Below are positions 1 through 6,762 of a stretch of DNA of 9,049 nt, in pieces. Each line of letters starts with the position of its first letter. Position 1 is the stretch's first letter. The notes beneath the pieces were generated by a model. The model saw only the letters and a program-made list of their open reading frames with translations. It was not told the DNA's origin and searched no databases. Location of the stretch: contig NZ_CAMYEZ010000094.1 of NCBI RefSeq assembly GCF_947254915.1, forward strand, positions 1 to 9,049, written 5' to 3'. The position numbers were made by a program, and so were the translations under genes. The stretch comes from an uncultured Porphyromonas sp. (GTDB lineage: Bacteria > Bacteroidota > Bacteroidia > Bacteroidales > Porphyromonadaceae).

Positions 1-83
1 GTCTTATATCCACGTTGTCTGGACCGCCCACTTGGCGGGCCTGGCGCCTTGGTCTGCTCCTAGCCTATACACTCTCCCTATGA
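1..83 (+). CDS. Possible 3' end of an unidentified upstream gene (partial)
   Basis: One forward frame (codons beginning at base 3) is open from the window edge to a TGA at 81-83 and ends in a hydrophobic, arginine-containing tail (...WRAWRLGLLLAYTLSL). It would finish 21 bases before the recJ start, a normal spacing for this operon. Another forward frame is also open to a TAG at 61-63, and third-position GC does not separate the two, so the frame choice is weak. A short inverted repeat, CCGCC/GGCGG at 24-28 and 34-38, lies inside. The product cannot be named from 26 residues, and the segment could equally be non-coding leader of recJ. Confidence 0.25.
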   Translation, partial: LISTLSGPPTWRAWRLGLLLAYTLSL

Positions 84-104
84 CAAAAAAAATAAAACAA
101 TATA

Positions 105-1886
105 ATGACGAACGAATGGCAATACACTCCCTTCACCCCAGAGGAGGAGGAGGGTGGCTCTCAACTGGCGCACGCCTTGAGAATACCCGCTGTGGCGGGA
201 CGCCTACTCTATCGTCGCGGTATCCGTACGGAAGCAGAGGCTCAGCGATTCTTTCATCCATCGCTGGAGGATCTGCACGACCCCTTTCTGATGCAAGATA
301 TGGATCTGGCGGTCAAGCGTCTCAACAAGGCGCTCGGACGCAAGGAGCATATTATGATATACGGCGACTACGATGTAGATGGCACGACGGCTGTATCACT
401 AATCTATAAGTACCTCCGCTCGGCGGGCTGTAGCGAGCACCTCCTGAGCTACTACATCCCCGGACGGGACGATGAGGGGTACGGCGTATCTTATCGGGGC
501 GTGGACCATGCCCACGAGATAGGTGCGACGCTAATCATTGTGGTGGACTGTGGCATCAAGGCTATCAACGAGATAGCCTATGCTAAGACGCTGGGGATAG
601 ACTTCATCATCTGCGATCACCACCACCCAGACGACCAGTTGCCCGATGCAGCGGCCGTCCTAGATCCTAAGCGCCCTGACTGTCACTACCCCTTTGAGGA
701 GCTCTGTGGGTGTGGCGTGGCGTTTAAGTTTATGCAGGCCTTTGGTATGGACAATGGCTTCCCCTCCGCTTCGCTCTTTAAGCTCCTCGACTTGGTCGCG
801 GTGAGTATCGCTGCCGACCTCGTCTCTGTGATGGATGAGAATAGGATCCTGGCGCACTACGGCTTGCGTCAGCTCAATCGCAATCCATCGATGGGGCTCA
901 AGGGGATCATCAAGACTTGTGGTCTCGAGGGTCGTAAGACCACGATGGCCGACATTATCTATAAAATCGGACCAAGGATCAACGCCTCGGGGCGTATGAT
1001 GAATGGCCGCGAAGCGGTCGATCTCCTCCTGAGCAATGATGCGAAGACGACGGCCCGCATGAGCGAGCTGATTGACGAGTACAACGTCCGTCGTCGTGAG
1101 CTAGACCGCTCGACGACCGATGAGGCGATGCAGCTCCTACAGGTCAATCCAGAGCTGGCGCATCAGCCCATCGTGGTCCTCTACCAGCCTGACTGGCACA
1201 AGGGGGTCATAGGGATTGTCGCCTCTCGTGTGGCGGAGTATACCAATAGACCGACAATCGTCCTGACTGGCACGAGCGATCGTATCGTCGGTTCGGCGCG
1301 CAGTGTGGGTGGCATAGACATCTACAGCATCATTGAGGAGGCGAGAGATCTGCTCTTGAACTTCGGTGGCCACACTTATGCCGCTGGACTGACCCTATTG
1401 CCCGACAAGCTACCCGACTTTAGAGCCTACATACAGAGCGTCAATGCGGTAGTTGATACGGATCGTGCGCAGTCCACACCGATAGAGGTCGATGCGGAGA
1501 TAGAGCTTCGCGAGGTGACGCAGAGACTATACACGACGATACAGCGCTTTGCACCGTATGGCCCAGACAATTACCAGCCGCTCTTTGTCACGCAGCAACT
1601 CTATGATGGCGGTGGTAGTAAGGCCGTGGGGCGCAACGGCGAGCACTTTAAGGTAGATGCCATACCTACACTAGGATCTAGGAAGCACTGCCCAGGAATA
1701 GCCTTCAACCAAGCCCCCGCCTTCCGCTTTATCAAGAAGTCTTCGGCAGGAAGGGCGAACGCTCCCTTTGCCCTTGTCTACCAGATAGATGAAAACCACT
1801 TTAACGGAGTTGTCTCCCTACAGTTACTAGTCAAGGATGTCAAGCCACAACGACCTGGAGAGGACCTCTTTGCCTCCCAGCGATGA
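105..1886 (+). CDS. recJ: Single-stranded-DNA-specific exonuclease RecJ
   Basis: Cytoplasmic Mn/Mg-dependent 5'-3' exonuclease that degrades single-stranded DNA in recombination, mismatch and base-excision repair. The 593 residues are a normal length for RecJ. The DHH phosphoesterase motifs are in order: GDYDVDG at residues 87-93, DCG at 148-150, DHHHP at 171-175 and SIAAD at 234-238. The DHHA1 half follows, with RINASGR at 291-297, GSARS at 396-400 and GGHTYAAG at 421-428, and then an OB-like C-terminal region from about 460. The ATG at 105 gives the usual Bacteroidota-style N-terminus (aromatic-rich MTNEWQYTPFTPEE) and sits behind an A/T-rich leader without a clear Shine-Dalgarno site. No metal-binding motif is missing. 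Its 3' end overlaps recQ by 50 bases, so the two are probably co-transcribed. Identification is by family motifs and is secure. Confidence 0.96.
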   Translation: MTNEWQYTPFTPEEEEGGSQLAHALRIPAVAGRLLYRRGIRTEAEAQRFFHPSLEDLHDPFLMQDMDLAVKRLNKALGRKEHIMIYGDYDVDGTTAVSLIYKYLRSAGCSEHLLSYYIPGRDDEGYGVSYRGVDHAHEIGATLIIVVDCGIKAINEIAYAKTLGIDFIICDHHHPDDQLPDAAAVLDPKRPDCHYPFEELCGCGVAFKFMQAFGMDNGFPSASLFKLLDLVAVSIAADLVSVMDENRILAHYGLRQLNRNPSMGLKGIIKTCGLEGRKTTMADIIYKIGPRINASGRMMNGREAVDLLLSNDAKTTARMSELIDEYNVRRRELDRSTTDEAMQLLQVNPELAHQPIVVLYQPDWHKGVIGIVASRVAEYTNRPTIVLTGTSDRIVGSARSVGGIDIYSIIEEARDLLLNFGGHTYAAGLTLLPDKLPDFRAYIQSVNAVVDTDRAQSTPIEVDAEIELREVTQRLYTTIQRFAPYGPDNYQPLFVTQQLYDGGGSKAVGRNGEHFKVDAIPTLGSRKHCPGIAFNQAPAFRFIKKSSAGRANAPFALVYQIDENHFNGVVSLQLLVKDVKPQRPGEDLFASQR

Positions 1887-3981
1887 GACGGTTGGCACCC
1901 CTTCTAGACGTGGTGAAGCTGTCGACTGGGACTTGCTCCTGGAGGAGCAGGACGACCTATGGCGTGATGCAGCGACCGATCCGCGAGCTGATACCGAGCG
2001 TGAGTGGCTAGGCGAAAAGCCTTCACAGCCGACGGGCGATCAACCTGAAAAGGCTGACACCGCCTCTGCGGACGATGAGACTACCCCGCTAGGAGTGCTC
2101 CATCGCTACTGGGGTTACCCCGCCTTCCGATTCAAGCAGGCGGAGATCATTGAGAGCGTCTTGGCGGGACGAGACACGCTTGGGTTGCTACCTACGGGCG
2201 GAGGCAAGAGCATCACCTTTCAAGTGCCAACGGTGCTACACGACGGGCTGACACTCGTCGTCACGCCACTCATTGCGCTCATGAAGGATCAGGTGGACGG
2301 TCTCAACAAGCGGGGCATGTCTGCCACCGCTATCCACTCGGGTATGGAGTACAAGGAGATACAGCGCGCCTTGGACAATTGCCTGTACGGTGGGTGCAAG
2401 TTCCTCTACCTTTCGCCCGAGCGTCTGGCATCGCCACTCTTCCTCGCCTGTCTGCCCGAGCTACCGATACGGCTGATCGTTGTGGACGAGTGTCACTGTA
2501 TCTCGCAGTGGGGCTACGACTTTCGCCCTAGTTATCTGAAGATTGCAGAGATACGTCGCTACTACCCCGCCGTGCCACTCCTGGCGCTCACAGCGACCGC
2601 TACGCCAGAGGTGGTCGCCGACGTGATGGCTCGTCTTAGCTTTCGTGAGCCGCATGTCATCAGTAGCTCATTCGCTCGGGACAACCTGCAGTATATCGTA
2701 CGTCCTACGACGGACAAGGCGACGGAGCTCCTCCATATCCTAGCCTCAACGAGTGGCAGCGCAATCGTCTACTGTCGCAATCGCAAGAAGACGCAAGAGC
2801 TGGCTGAGATGCTACAGGAGACTGGTATCTCGGCACACTACTACCATGCGGGACTGACTCACACAGAGCGAGAGATCAAGCAAAACGCTTGGATGGCTGG
2901 CGAGGTGCGTGTGATGGTTTGCACCAATGCTTTCGGCATGGGCATCGACAAACCCGATGTGCGTCTCGTCGTGCACTGGAGTATGCCCGTGGCTCTGGAG
3001 GAATACTTCCAAGAGGCTGGACGTGCGGGGCGTGACGGACAGCGTGCCTTTGCCGTGGTGTTATACGAGCGTCGGGATCGTGGTATGCTCCTGCAGCGGG
3101 TGCAAAACGAGTTTCCCGACAAAGCTTACATTCGTGATGTGTACGATACCCTCTACAGCTACCTAGGCATTGGTCTCGGCGAGGGGATGGAGCGTAGCTA
3201 CGAGATAGATCTTGAGGCGTTTGTGCGGACAGAACATCTGCATCCGATACGGAGCTTGAGCGCCTTGCATATCCTCGAGTTGGCTGGCGCCTGGGAGCTA
3301 CTCCTTGACGAGGCACGCTCACGACTCATCGTGGAGGTCTCGAGAGAGGAGCTATACTACATCCGAGGCTTATCCGCCCAAGATGACAAGGTGCTACGGG
3401 CTGTCTTGAGAAACTACTCGGGACTCTTTGCCGATTACGTCTTCATCGACGAGCGTACCCTCTCCATACAGACCCGCCTGACGGGGGAGGCGGTTTACGA
3501 GAGCTTGGTCCGAATGAGCCAGCGAGGCATCATTCACTATATCCCGCGCAAGCGCTTGCCCCGTATCCTCTTCTACACAAGGCGGGAGCGCAAGCATCAC
3601 TTCCTCATCCCCCCCGAAGTGTACGAGCTGCGCAAGGAAGCGATGACCAAGCGACTCACCGCTACGATCGCATACCTTGACAGTCAGCAGGGTTGCCGAC
3701 AGGCGATGCTCCTACACTACTTTGGCGAGGAGCTCGCTGTGCCGTGCGGACGCTGTGACCTTTGCCTAGCTCGTAAGGCGCACTCCCAGCGTAGCAAAAG
3801 AACTTTGGAGACGCGACTCAAAGCTCTTCTAGAGCAAATGGAGGAGCCGTCACCTACTTTACAGGAGTTAGCCAAGAGGCTAGGGGTCAAGACGAAAGCT
3901 TTGCTCCCGATCCTGCAGAAGCTCCTCGAGACAGACGACCGCTACCGTACCGACGGGGTACACCTATATAAGAATAAGTAA
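1837..3981 (+). CDS. recQ: RecQ-family ATP-dependent DNA helicase, Bacteroidota-type layout
   Basis: Superfamily 2 3'-5' DNA helicase that unwinds forked and recombination intermediates and can feed single strands to RecJ. The 714 residues start with an acidic, probably disordered extension (about 1-84). The helicase core follows: Walker A LLPTGGGKS at 117-125, TPLIALMKDQV at 143-153, DECH at 217-220 with the RecQ aromatic-rich loop CISQWGYDFRP at 221-231, LTATA at 251-255, motif V NAFGMGIDKPDVR at 364-376 and motif VI QEAGRAGRDG at 392-401. Zinc-ligand cysteines appear at 620, 637, 640 and 643 (CGRCDLC), about 220 residues after motif VI, far later than in E. coli RecQ. A winged-helix-like segment (about 430-600) lies between. 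No HRDC domain is recognised; the last ~60 residues look like a small helix-turn-helix tail. The start at 1837 lies inside recJ. No good later ATG precedes the core, so this start is likely but not proven. Confidence 0.94.
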   Translation: MSSHNDLERTSLPPSDETVGTPSRRGEAVDWDLLLEEQDDLWRDAATDPRADTEREWLGEKPSQPTGDQPEKADTASADDETTPLGVLHRYWGYPAFRFKQAEIIESVLAGRDTLGLLPTGGGKSITFQVPTVLHDGLTLVVTPLIALMKDQVDGLNKRGMSATAIHSGMEYKEIQRALDNCLYGGCKFLYLSPERLASPLFLACLPELPIRLIVVDECHCISQWGYDFRPSYLKIAEIRRYYPAVPLLALTATATPEVVADVMARLSFREPHVISSSFARDNLQYIVRPTTDKATELLHILASTSGSAIVYCRNRKKTQELAEMLQETGISAHYYHAGLTHTEREIKQNAWMAGEVRVMVCTNAFGMGIDKPDVRLVVHWSMPVALEEYFQEAGRAGRDGQRAFAVVLYERRDRGMLLQRVQNEFPDKAYIRDVYDTLYSYLGIGLGEGMERSYEIDLEAFVRTEHLHPIRSLSALHILELAGAWELLLDEARSRLIVEVSREELYYIRGLSAQDDKVLRAVLRNYSGLFADYVFIDERTLSIQTRLTGEAVYESLVRMSQRGIIHYIPRKRLPRILFYTRRERKHHFLIPPEVYELRKEAMTKRLTATIAYLDSQQGCRQAMLLHYFGEELAVPCGRCDLCLARKAHSQRSKRTLETRLKALLEQMEEPSPTLQELAKRLGVKTKALLPILQKLLETDDRYRTDGVHLYKNK

Positions 3982-4000
3982 TCGAAAGAGTCATCACGAT

Positions 4001-4843
4001 ATGATCCTACACCCACACGCTAAGATCAACCTCGGGCTGCGTATCCTACGCCGTCGCCCCGATGGCTACCATGACATCGAGAGCTGTATGCTCCCCATCG
4101 GCTGGGCGGACCAGCTCACAGTAGAGATAGCTGCAGGCGCAGCGGAGGACTCGTACGAGATCGTTGGTCTAACGGGAGACTTGCCTATTGAGCGCAATCT
4201 CATCTACAAAGCGGTGCAACTACTCCGAGCGCACGACCACGAGATTCCTCCGCTACGGCTCAAGCTCGAGAAGCGGATCCCGTCAGAAGCTGGCCTCGGT
4301 GGTGGCTCTGCTGATGCCGCCTACACGCTCCTAGCGGTCAATGAGCTGTGCTACTTAGGACTCTCCACGGCACAACTAGAGACGTTGGCAGGAGAGCTGG
4401 GCAGCGACTGCCCCTTCTTCATCCAGTCCCGCCCCGTGCTGGTCACAGGTCGTGGCGAAAGGCTCACACCGCTCACGATGCCGTCCGCACTCCTCGGCAA
4501 ATGGCTCCTCGTCGTCAAGCCCCCCATCGGTATGAGCACCGCCGAGGCGTACCGACAGGTGACACGCCACCCAGAGGCGGAGGGCAAGCTCGTGGCGCTA
4601 CTTGAGCAACCGATAGAGCAGTGGCAAGAGCTCATCGTCAACGACTTCGAGCCCGTCGTCTTCGCGCACTATCCCGAGCTAGCCGCTCTGCGAGACAAGC
4701 TCTACCACCACGGTGCTCTCTACGCTGCCATGTCCGGTTCCGGCACCGCCCTCTACACCCTCTTCGCCGACAATCCCCTCTCGTCCACCTCGCTCGCTCC
4801 CCACCTCGCCGACCTCCCCGTCTGGCTTGAGCGTCTCTCCTGA
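4001..4843 (+). CDS. ispE: 4-diphosphocytidyl-2-C-methyl-D-erythritol kinase (IspE)
   Basis: Cytoplasmic GHMP-family kinase that phosphorylates the 2-hydroxyl of CDP-methylerythritol with ATP, the fourth step of the MEP pathway to isoprenoids. The 280 residues match the family length. Visible signatures are the N-terminal substrate loop AKINLGLRILRRRPDGYH (residues 7-24, with the conserved Lys8), the glycine-rich ATP loop PSEAGLGGGSADAA (94-107), the catalytic-aspartate region GSDCPFF (134-140, Asp136) and the C-terminal GHMP motif MSGSGTALY (244-252). It begins 19 bases after recQ on the same strand and probably belongs to the same transcript, though it has no functional link to DNA repair. 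The last ~100 coding bases are unusually rich in C and T on the coding strand. Confidence 0.96.
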   Translation: MILHPHAKINLGLRILRRRPDGYHDIESCMLPIGWADQLTVEIAAGAAEDSYEIVGLTGDLPIERNLIYKAVQLLRAHDHEIPPLRLKLEKRIPSEAGLGGGSADAAYTLLAVNELCYLGLSTAQLETLAGELGSDCPFFIQSRPVLVTGRGERLTPLTMPSALLGKWLLVVKPPIGMSTAEAYRQVTRHPEAEGKLVALLEQPIEQWQELIVNDFEPVVFAHYPELAALRDKLYHHGALYAAMSGSGTALYTLFADNPLSSTSLAPHLADLPVWLERLS

Positions 4844-4869
4844 CCCCACCTCCGAGGAAATCAAAAATG

Positions 4870-4901
4870 CCTCGGTAGAAACCGAAAATCTTCCACCGAG
4901 G
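4870..4901 (+). terminator. Weak hairpin that could end the recJ-recQ-ispE transcript
   Basis: CCTCGGT (4870-4876) pairs with ACCGAGG (4895-4901) around an 18-base loop, 26 bases after the ispE stop. A competing stem, CCGAGG (4852-4857) with CCTCGG (4870-4875), shares the central arm, so only one can form at a time. The following bases are A-rich rather than U-rich on the sense strand, so this is not a classical intrinsic terminator. Confidence 0.25.
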
Positions 4902-4912
4902 TATAAAAAAAA

Positions 4913-4975
4913 TCTTCCGAACTTTCATTTCATTCTTCCGAAGTTTCATTTCATTCTTCCGAACTTTTATTTCCC
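4913..4975. repeat. Three tandem 21-bp direct repeats
   Basis: Units start at 4913, 4934 and 4955, each opening with TCTTCCGAA. Units 1 and 2 differ at one base (CTTTCATTTCAT against GTTTCATTTCAT); unit 3 has drifted at its end (CTTTTATTTCCC). The AATCTTCC that starts unit 1 also occurs at 4887-4894, hinting at an older partial copy. The array is inside the candidate MITE-like element. A count of three could vary between strains by slippage. Confidence 0.85.
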
Positions 4976-5074
4976 AGCTCCGTGGAGAAATTTCGTTTCC
5001 TCACTAGAGATTTCTGATTTCCTACCGAGGGGGGATGGGCAGCTCGCATTGACGAGTGTCGCTACATCGGGTTA

Positions 5075-5108
5075 ATTGATTTACGATGTTGAGTTTTTTG
5101 TATCTTTG
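5075..5108 (+). promoter_or_regulatory. Bacteroidota-type promoter of the lipoprotein operon
   Basis: TATCTTTG at 5101-5108 is an exact match to the Bacteroidota -7 consensus TAnnTTTG. A plausible -33 element, ATTG at 5075-5078, lies 22 bases upstream, slightly longer than the usual 19-21. Transcription would start near 5114, leaving a short leader of about 16 bases (containing AAAACAAC) before the ATG at 5131. Confidence 0.7.
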
Positions 5109-5130
5109 AGGTGTAAAACAACTTCTTTCT

Positions 5131-6033
5131 ATGAAAACAACTCATCTTTGGTTTACACTCTTCACAGCAGTGGTCATCACCTGCACCTTCGGTCAGTCGG
5201 CGCAGGGGCAAGAGACGGGTAAGAGTCTCAAGTGGAAAGTAGCTATCGGGCGATTCTCCAATGAGACTCAGTATGGTAAGGGTATTTTTTATGACCGAGA
5301 GAATGACCCTATAGCAAAGCAGGCTCAAGATATCTTGGCCGCTAAACTAGTCGCCTCTGGGAAGTTTATACTCCTAGAGCGATCGGATGCTGAGGCGGTA
5401 GCACAAGAAGTCACCGACGGGACTAGTGAAGGCTCTATCAAAGCAGACTATGTGATCCTGGGGTCGGTGACCGAGTTTGGTCGTAAGACTACTGGTCAGA
5501 CGAGCTTGTTTACAGCAGAAAAGACGCAACAAGTCGAAGCTGCGGTCAACCTCCGTCTAGTAGACGTCGCAACAGGTATCGCAACCTACTCTGAGGAGGC
5601 AAAGGGATATGCAAACAATGTCAGCAAAAGTACTCTCGGCCTAGGCGGAAGTAGTGGTTATGACGCTTCGCTGGGAGACAAAGCCATATCAGCGGCAATA
5701 GACCAGCTAGTAGAGAATATTATCAACAAGTGCTCAGACAAGCCTTGGCGCACCTACCTCATTTCGATGGATCAAGATGGTACCATCATCGCTGGAGGAG
5801 CTTCGCAAGGGCTCTCCGTCGGAGACCGATTTGACATCTACTCAAAAGGCAAAAAGGTGAAAAACCCTCAGACGGGTGGCTTCATAGAGCTACCAGGCAA
5901 GAAGGTGGGTGCCCTAGTCATAACTATGACTCTTGGGGAAACACCGATGACTGAGTTCTCTCTAGTAGATATCGTAGAGGGAGATATAGACTCCTCAGAC
6001 TTGTCTCAGTACTATATACAAGAAATAAAATAG
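5131..6033 (+). CDS. CsgG-family envelope protein with signal peptide
   Basis: Exported 300-residue member of the CsgG/HfaB family, whose best-known member forms the outer-membrane curli secretion pore; other members serve in holdfast, flagellar or unknown envelope roles. The signal peptide spans about residues 1-26 (hydrophobic 6-19, likely cut after SAQG). The family core runs about 35-200: VAIGRFSNET (37-46), LVASGKFILLERSD (73-86), ADYVILGSVTEF (105-116), AAVNLRLVDVATG (137-149), a Gly/Ser-rich loop (168-184) and DKAISAAIDQLVENI (183-197). The C-terminal part (about 215-283), with GLSVGDRFDIY (227-237), resembles the small beta domain found after CsgG/FlgT-like proteins. Unlike E. coli CsgG there is no good lipobox; Cys18 is preceded by VIT. 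It heads the operon, 4 bases before the next gene. No curli subunit is nearby, so it should not be called a curli transporter. Confidence 0.85.
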   Translation: MKTTHLWFTLFTAVVITCTFGQSAQGQETGKSLKWKVAIGRFSNETQYGKGIFYDRENDPIAKQAQDILAAKLVASGKFILLERSDAEAVAQEVTDGTSEGSIKADYVILGSVTEFGRKTTGQTSLFTAEKTQQVEAAVNLRLVDVATGIATYSEEAKGYANNVSKSTLGLGGSSGYDASLGDKAISAAIDQLVENIINKCSDKPWRTYLISMDQDGTIIAGGASQGLSVGDRFDIYSKGKKVKNPQTGGFIELPGKKVGALVITMTLGETPMTEFSLVDIVEGDIDSSDLSQYYIQEIK

Positions 6034-6037
6034 AACT

Positions 6038-6388
6038 ATGACACGAAACACAATTTGTAGCGTACTGCTAGGCTCTTTAGTCGCACTACTATTAGTCGCC
6101 TGCGGTACTGTCAGTGAGTCCACAGGAGGACTTACTGATGAGGGCTTTGTCAAGGTAGTGAGTGACAACTCTGCCCTGGCACAGACCACAGTCCAGGTGT
6201 TTGTCAATAACAAGTCACCTGAGAGTGTGACCGTCCTCTCCAAGAGAAAAGCTGCGAGCAGCCAGCCACATCTATATCTCAAGCCAGGCTCTTACAGCAT
6301 CCGAGTAGTAGACGAAAAGGGAAACGTCCTGTACAACTCCAAGATCTTCTTGTCTACGAGGAAAACAAAGATCATTGAACTGCACTGA
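6038..6388 (+). CDS. Small lipoprotein with PEGA-like beta domain
   Basis: A 116-residue predicted lipoprotein. The signal peptide ends in a clear lipobox, LVAC, with the lipidated cysteine at residue 22. The mature part is short and beta-rich. Its second half (about 79-115: YLKPGSYSIRVVDEKGN, then a strand ending KIIEL) resembles PEGA or carboxypeptidase-regulatory-like beta folds, often found in surface or periplasmic proteins as binding or spacer modules. It starts 4 bases after the CsgG-family gene and lies 20 bases before the DUF4810 gene, so it is almost surely co-transcribed and probably co-functional. The residue after the cysteine is Gly and no acidic stretch follows directly. I do not recognise a named family for the whole protein. 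Confidence 0.75.
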   Translation: MTRNTICSVLLGSLVALLLVACGTVSESTGGLTDEGFVKVVSDNSALAQTTVQVFVNNKSPESVTVLSKRKAASSQPHLYLKPGSYSIRVVDEKGNVLYNSKIFLSTRKTKIIELH

Positions 6389-6408
6389 AACAATATCCTC
6401 CATACAAT

Positions 6409-6762
6409 ATGAAAAGGAACTACCTCATCAGCCTACTTGGTCTGATCTCTATGCTTACGCTCGCTAGCTGTGGGACGACCTCGCTCTACTCGTGGTATGG
6501 ATATGACAACCAGATCCATGAGTTTACTAAAAAACGTACCCCTGAGAGCGAAGCGAAGCTCATAAAGACGTATGAAAAACTAATTAACACGCCCAACGGT
6601 GTAAGAAGAACTGTCCAGCCTGGCATCTGTGCTGAGTATGGGTATCTACTTCTCAAGTCAGGTAAGAAAGAAGAAGGCTTGGCAATGCTCAAAAAAGAGA
6701 TCGAGCTCTACCCAGAGAGCACAGTCTTTATCTCACGTATCATTAAGCAGTTTGAAAAATGA
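6409..6762 (+). CDS. DUF4810-family lipoprotein
   Basis: A 117-residue predicted lipoprotein with lipobox LASC (cysteine 21). The mature protein has the hallmarks of DUF4810: an aromatic cluster just after the anchor (SLYSWYGYDN, 25-34), a helical middle (KLIKTYEKLI, 50-59), the PGICAEYGYLLLKSGKKEEG helix pair (71-90) and the EIELYPES turn (97-104). The helix pair is reminiscent of a single TPR-like hairpin. In other Gram-negatives this family is found beside CsgG-like and DUF799 genes, as here; its biochemical role is unknown. Its stop overlaps the start of the next gene by 4 bases (ATGA), which points to translational coupling and probably matched protein amounts. Confidence 0.85.
   Translation: MKRNYLISLLGLISMLTLASCGTTSLYSWYGYDNQIHEFTKKRTPESEAKLIKTYEKLINTPNGVRRTVQPGICAEYGYLLLKSGKKEEGLAMLKKEIELYPESTVFISRIIKQFEK

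Larger units (their letters stand above)
4870..5030. mobile_element. Candidate MITE-like element with 9-bp terminal inverted repeats
   Basis: The segment begins with CCTCGGTAG (4870-4878) and ends with its exact complement CTACCGAGG (5022-5030). Similarity continues inward on both ends as an A-rich stretch (AGAAACCGAAAAT against AGGAAATCAGAAAT when the right end is read in reverse). Each half also carries an inner copy of the motif, ACCGAGG at 4895-4901 and CCGTGG at 4980-4985. There is no coding capacity and no clear target-site duplication. Non-autonomous miniature elements are known in Porphyromonas, but membership of a known family cannot be judged here. It could also be a regulatory or repeated intergenic palindrome. 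Confidence 0.4.
4844..5130. other. Spacer between ispE and the lipoprotein operon
   Basis: The 287 bases hold no credible gene. Forward and reverse reading frames that cross it are continuations of frames opposite or beside ispE, with low-complexity Ser/Pro/Arg translations. The spacer contains a candidate MITE-like element (4870-5030), three 21-bp tandem units (4913-4975), short alternative hairpins built on CCGAGG/CCTCGG, and the promoter of the following operon (5075-5108). Confidence 0.7.

Noticed and set aside
32..409. Forward 125-codon frame overlapping the start of recJ
   Set aside because: Shadow of recJ in another frame; the translation is Gly/Arg/Ser-rich with no family features, while recJ motifs are unmistakable.
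2876..3322. 148-codon reverse frame opposite recQ
   Set aside because: Arg/Pro/His-rich translation opposite the conserved helicase motifs; an antisense shadow of a GC-rich gene.
4638..4949. 103-codon reverse frame opposite the ispE end
   Set aside because: Almost only Arg and Gly in its second half, arising from the same compositional skew.
4713..5075. 120-codon forward frame running from ispE into the spacer
   Set aside because: Low-complexity Ser/Pro translation caused by the pyrimidine-rich ispE end, then crossing the tandem repeats; no signal of real coding.
5131..6033. Calling the CsgG-like protein a curli secretion pore
   Set aside because: No curli subunit or CsgE/CsgF-like gene is present, and the neighbours match the DUF4810/DUF799 type cluster instead.
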